A stretch of 64,000 nt of DNA, from contig CAVPQI010000003.1 in the NCBI GenBank assembly GCA_963707515.1, positions 558,001 through 622,000 on the forward strand, read 5' to 3'. Every line of letters starts with the position of its first letter. Position 1 is the first letter of the stretch. Below, one piece after another: positions 60,839 through 64,000 of the stretch. This DNA is from Sva-07 sp963707515 (GTDB lineage: Bacteria; Actinomycetota; Acidimicrobiia; Acidimicrobiales; Ilumatobacteraceae). The notes below the pieces were generated by a model. It was not told the origin of the DNA. It was given only the letters and a program-made list of their open reading frames with translations, and made no database searches. A program made the position numbers and the translations under genes.

Positions 60839-61747
60839 TCACGGGCGCAGGCACTCCCACGTGGCGAAGTGGTACGCCGGCAAGAAGCCCATCAACCGAG
60901 CCTGGTCGTCGTTCGCCACCACGTCGAGATCGGCGGGTCGAGCGTGCTCGACGAGCGTGTCGACGTGGAAGCCGTCGCCGTGCGGATCCGGGGCGGGCAG
61001 CCGACCGCGGAGGATGGCGTCGTACTCGGCGGTGACGAGCACGCGCGTGGCGAAGCCCGTGGAGCGCAGGCGGTCCGTGAGGTCCCAACCGAAGTTGAAG
61101 AACACCGGCGTGTTGTCGGCGTGGAACTCCGGCGTCGTCGGCACCGACGTCTCCCCGTAGACGATCGGGATCTGCAGGTACATCCGTCCGCCTGGGGCGA
61201 TCACCCGGAACAGCTCGGCGAGCGCCCGGTCGGTGTCCGGCACGTGCTCGAGCACGTGCGGTGTCAGCACGACGTCGACCGACGCATCCGGCAGCGCGAT
61301 GTCCTGCAGGTCGATCTGGATGTCGCCGCGGTGCATGCTGAGGTCGAAGTCGCTCGTGCGGTACGAGTACCACCGACGCATGTACGCCCGGTACTCCGCA
61401 CCCAGTCGCGGGCTGGTCTCGATGACGCGAGCGCCACGCAACTTCGGGCTGCGGCTGGTGAAGCACCACAGGAGGAATCGATCGCGGGCGATCGCACCGC
61501 ACCGCGGGCACGTCGCCGACTCGGTGTGTGGCGTGCCGAGGAACGCCGAACCGGTCCACCGGCACACGTTGCACCAGCGGGCACGTTGTTCGGTCCGGGT
61601 CGGCCCACGCCAGGGCGGCGCCGTCTCGGACGCCCAGCCGACCGCCGGTGCAGCCAACCCCACGCGGCGCGCCAGCGGTCGGAGTGTGTCGAGCACCGGC
61701 GGCGGCACGACCGCGTGGACCCGCTCGCGGAGGGAAGTCGATGGCAT
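60839..61747 (-). CDS. SAM methyltransferase with zinc ribbon
   Basis: A 302-residue protein. A zinc ribbon (about 80-110: WCNVC and TCPRCGAIARDRF) precedes a methyltransferase: VIETSPRLGAEYRAY, DIALPDASVDVVLTPHVLEHVP and RVIAPGGRMYLQIPI. The motif I glycines are poorly conserved. TAGCCT at 61755-61760 is 7 bases before ATG 61747, so it is leaderless. It probably modifies glycan sugars; substrate unknown. Confidence 0.8.
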   Translation of the reverse strand: MPSTSLRERVHAVVPPPVLDTLRPLARRVGLAAPAVGWASETAPPWRGPTRTEQRARWCNVCRWTGSAFLGTPHTESATCPRCGAIARDRFLLWCFTSRSPKLRGARVIETSPRLGAEYRAYMRRWYSYRTSDFDLSMHRGDIQIDLQDIALPDASVDVVLTPHVLEHVPDTDRALAELFRVIAPGGRMYLQIPIVYGETSVPTTPEFHADNTPVFFNFGWDLTDRLRSTGFATRVLVTAEYDAILRGRLPAPDPHGDGFHVDTLVEHARPADLDVVANDDQARLMGFLPAYHFATWECLRP

Positions 61748-61811
61748 CGGAGCGAGGCTACCCAGCCGTCGATCGAGGGCCCGCGATGACGCCCGCGGAT
61801 AGAGTCGCTGC

Positions 61812-62135
61812 GTGCCATCGCTCAAGGGTCTCATGGCGCGGCTGCGCGGCGATCAACTCAACGCCCTGGCCGCCGAGGTCGCTGCCACCCGCGACGTCGT
61901 GTTGCAGATCAACCACGTCGTCACCGAGATGCAGGCCGTCCTGCTCGAGCTCAACCACGACGTCCGGTCGGGTGCCGAACGGTCGTTGCCGCTGTTTCTC
62001 GGGTACACCGAGCGTCTGCGGCTCGACGCCGACACCGCCGTCGGTGCGACGCAGGTGATCGAACGGCAGCTGGCGCTGCTCGACGAGCGGTTGTCGACGC
62101 TCGACGCCGCCCAGCACGCATCCGACCCGCGCTGA
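61812..62135 (+). CDS. Small coiled-coil protein
   Basis: A 107-residue helical protein: LNALAAEVAATRDVVLQINH and ATQVIERQLALLDERLSTLD form heptad-like segments. TAGAGT at 61800-61805 is 6 bases before GTG 61812. It precedes the large glycosyltransferase by 4 bases and is likely translated with it. Function unknown. Confidence 0.68.
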   Translation: MPSLKGLMARLRGDQLNALAAEVAATRDVVLQINHVVTEMQAVLLELNHDVRSGAERSLPLFLGYTERLRLDADTAVGATQVIERQLALLDERLSTLDAAQHASDPR

Positions 62136-62139
62136 GATC

Positions 62140-64000
62140 GTGTCGTCGCCCGCCAGCGATCCGGCCGTGCGCGCGTTGCTCGTCGACGCCCGTCCCGTCG
62201 ACCACCCGACGGCGCGACAGCGTGGCATCGGCCGCTACGTCACCGGGCTGCTCGCCGGGTTGCACGAGATCGGCGCCCCGGTGGTGGCACTCCATGCCTC
62301 CGATCTCGAAGCCGAGGTGCTCGCCGACGCCGTCCCGGGATTGACGCTGGCGCGATGGAGCCCGGCAATCGTCCGTCGGCACGCCACTCCGGGCACGTGG
62401 TACGTCGCGACGCAACTGATGCTGCACCCGATCCCCCTCGATCCGATCCCGTCGGTCGTCACGGCCGCCCGGCTCCCCGTCGCGGCGGTGATGTACGACG
62501 TCATCCCGTACCGCTTCCCCGAGCGTTACCAGGTCGAGCCGGCGGCCCGCGTGCAGGCACAGCTGCGCAAGCCGCTCGCCCGGACGGTCGACGCGATGCT
62601 GGCGATCTCGCGCTTCGCGGCCGTGACCGCCGCTGACGAGCTGGACTTCCCATCCGACCGCATCGCCACCGTGGGTGCCGGCGTCGACGATCAGTTCGTG
62701 CCCCCGGCCGTGCAGCGCCATCCGCGACCTGACCGTGTGTTGCCGGCTGGCGTCGAGCGCTACGTCGTCGCTGTCACCGGCGGCGACGAACGCAAGAACA
62801 CCGAGGGTCTGCTGCGCGCCTGGGCCCTCGTCGACCCGGCGATCCGGGCCTCGCGACACCTGGTGATCGCCACGGCGGCGAGCGCGCCGGTGTTGCGACG
62901 CTGGCGTCAATGGGCGCACGACCTCGCCATCGGTGACCGGACGGTGCTCACCGGCAGCGTGAACGACGACGAGATGGTGGCGATCCTCCAGCACGCCGAG
63001 CTCGCCGTCATGCCCTCCACCGAGGAAGGCTTCGGGCTCCCGGTCGTCGAAGCAGCCGCGTGCGGCTGCCCGGTGATCTGCTCGGACGTGTCATCGCTTC
63101 CCGAGGTGCTCGAGGAGCCGGCGGCCGAGTTCGACCCGTACGACCCCGCCGCCATTGCCCGCGCCCTGGAACGGGCGCTGGTGGACGAGGAACACCGAGC
63201 CGTGTTGCTGGCGGCCGGTCGCCGCGCCGCGACGCGCTGGCGATGGACGAATGTCGCCCGTGACACGGTTGACGCGCTCGCCGAGCTCGGGCCGCGGTGG
63301 CCGCAACGGCTTCGAACGCCGTCGATGCGGATCGGTCTCGTCGGACCCTTCGGTGATTCCACGTCGGGCATCGGCACCTACGACGAGCAGCTGCTGGCAG
63401 CGCTCGACCGGCGGGGTGGGCCGGGCGGCGGGACCCGCATGATCGACGCCTTCGTGGACACGAGCGGCAGCCCCACTCCGGTCGTCGTGCCGCGCCGCCC
63501 GGCGCGGGCGTTCTCCCGCTACGCCAAACCGTGGGACTACGACCACCTCGTCGCCGCCCTCGGCAGCTCGCCGCACCATGTCGCCACCGCCCAACTCGCT
63601 GCCGAGACGCCCTGCCACGTGTGGTTGCACGAGGCGTCGCTCGTCGGCGTCCACGTCGGGCTCGCACATCAGTCCGGGTCGGGCACGTGGGCGAGCGAGT
63701 ACGTCACCGACGTCATGGCGCGGACCGAGACGGCGACGACCAGGGCACAGCTCGATCCCGGGGATGAACTCGACGCGCCACGGCTCGACGACCTCGGCGT
63801 GACGATGCTCGCCGACGTCGTCCGGCGCGCCCGTTCGGTCATCGTCTCCAGCGAACGCGCCGCCGAGGTCGTCCGGCGGCTCGATGCGACGCCGCCGCGG
63901 GGCGGCCCGCCGCTGCTGGTGCTGCCGCTGGCCCACGACCGGCCGGGGCGTATCGCCGACGAACCTGCTCGCGGTGACATCGTCGCCGTCGGTTGGCTGG
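62140..64000 (+). CDS. Tandem GT-B glycosyltransferase, partial
   Basis: At least 620 codons with no stop before the window end. The first GT4-type unit (1-385) starts VRALLVDARPVDHPTARQRG, contains YVVAVTGGDERKNTEGLLRA and the donor motif STEEGFGLPVVEAAACG. A second unit begins at about residue 396, MRIGLVGPFGDSTSGIGTYD, and continues with LVVLPLAHDRPG at the edge. A two-enzyme fusion adding successive sugars is likely, as in WbdA/WsaE-type polymerases. The start GTG 62140 lies 4 bases after the coiled-coil gene. Confidence 0.82.
   Translation, partial: MSSPASDPAVRALLVDARPVDHPTARQRGIGRYVTGLLAGLHEIGAPVVALHASDLEAEVLADAVPGLTLARWSPAIVRRHATPGTWYVATQLMLHPIPLDPIPSVVTAARLPVAAVMYDVIPYRFPERYQVEPAARVQAQLRKPLARTVDAMLAISRFAAVTAADELDFPSDRIATVGAGVDDQFVPPAVQRHPRPDRVLPAGVERYVVAVTGGDERKNTEGLLRAWALVDPAIRASRHLVIATAASAPVLRRWRQWAHDLAIGDRTVLTGSVNDDEMVAILQHAELAVMPSTEEGFGLPVVEAAACGCPVICSDVSSLPEVLEEPAAEFDPYDPAAIARALERALVDEEHRAVLLAAGRRAATRWRWTNVARDTVDALAELGPRWPQRLRTPSMRIGLVGPFGDSTSGIGTYDEQLLAALDRRGGPGGGTRMIDAFVDTSGSPTPVVVPRRPARAFSRYAKPWDYDHLVAALGSSPHHVATAQLAAETPCHVWLHEASLVGVHVGLAHQSGSGTWASEYVTDVMARTETATTRAQLDPGDELDAPRLDDLGVTMLADVVRRARSVIVSSERAAEVVRRLDATPPRGGPPLLVLPLAHDRPGRIADEPARGDIVAVGWL

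Overview
The window is uniformly GC-rich actinobacterial chromosome. SUF genes with a SufU scaffold and a small Rieske protein beside SufD and SufC, a mycothiol-dependent-type (maleylpyruvate isomerase family) enzyme, many GTG starts and many apparently leaderless genes (a TANNNT box 6-9 bases before the start codon) point to Actinomycetota. An Acidimicrobiia / Ilumatobacter-like member is my guess from gene content and is not proven. I see no rRNA, tRNA, CRISPR array, prophage or transposase.

1-10.4 kb: a divergent catabolic locus under a GntR/HutC regulator. Leftward run the regulator, an MtnA-type sugar-1-phosphate isomerase, a BMP-family nucleoside-type lipoprotein, a double-domain ABC ATPase and a permease that leaves the window. 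Rightward run two short-chain dehydrogenases, a class II aldolase/dehydrogenase fusion, a nucleoside phosphorylase and a cupin. A perfect 13-base palindrome sits at both promoters. Together the genes suggest nucleoside import, phosphorolysis to (deoxy)ribose-1-phosphate, isomerisation to the ketose-1-phosphate, and cleavage to DHAP plus an aldehyde that is then oxidised. The ATPase, the permease and the aldolase/dehydrogenase carry many frameshifts, while their neighbours are intact.

10.4-20 kb: a Tat-type secreted protein, a small Cys-rich protein, then two convergent iron-sulfur assembly groups: sufD-Rieske-sufC rightward and sufC-sufS-sufU leftward. Between them lie an MFS transporter, a YbaK-type deacylase and a PIG-V-like membrane glycosyltransferase. 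No sufB is present. Several tandem and hairpin repeats fill the gaps.

20-27 kb: a xylose locus: xylose isomerase, a divergent ROK repressor, and a binding protein/ATPase/permease ABC importer. A TTTGT-N11-ACAAA operator occurs at both promoter regions.

27-42 kb: mixed metabolic genes: MBL hydrolase, Baeyer-Villiger-type monooxygenase, methyltransferase plus GT2, a VapBC-type pair, acyl-CoA dehydrogenase, MDMPI enzyme, two tandem PPOX proteins, a membrane-anchored cupredoxin-multicopper oxidase, a PIG-V-like protein, a secreted metalloprotease with three copies of a surface domain, and an alpha/beta hydrolase lacking the usual nucleophile.

42-64 kb: a cell-surface polysaccharide cluster: galE, pyruvyltransferase, many glycosyltransferases, GDP-mannose dehydratase, a YfhO-type membrane protein, sugar methyltransferases, a Wzm/Wzt ABC exporter, and large fusion glycosyltransferases. 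The last one is cut by the window end.
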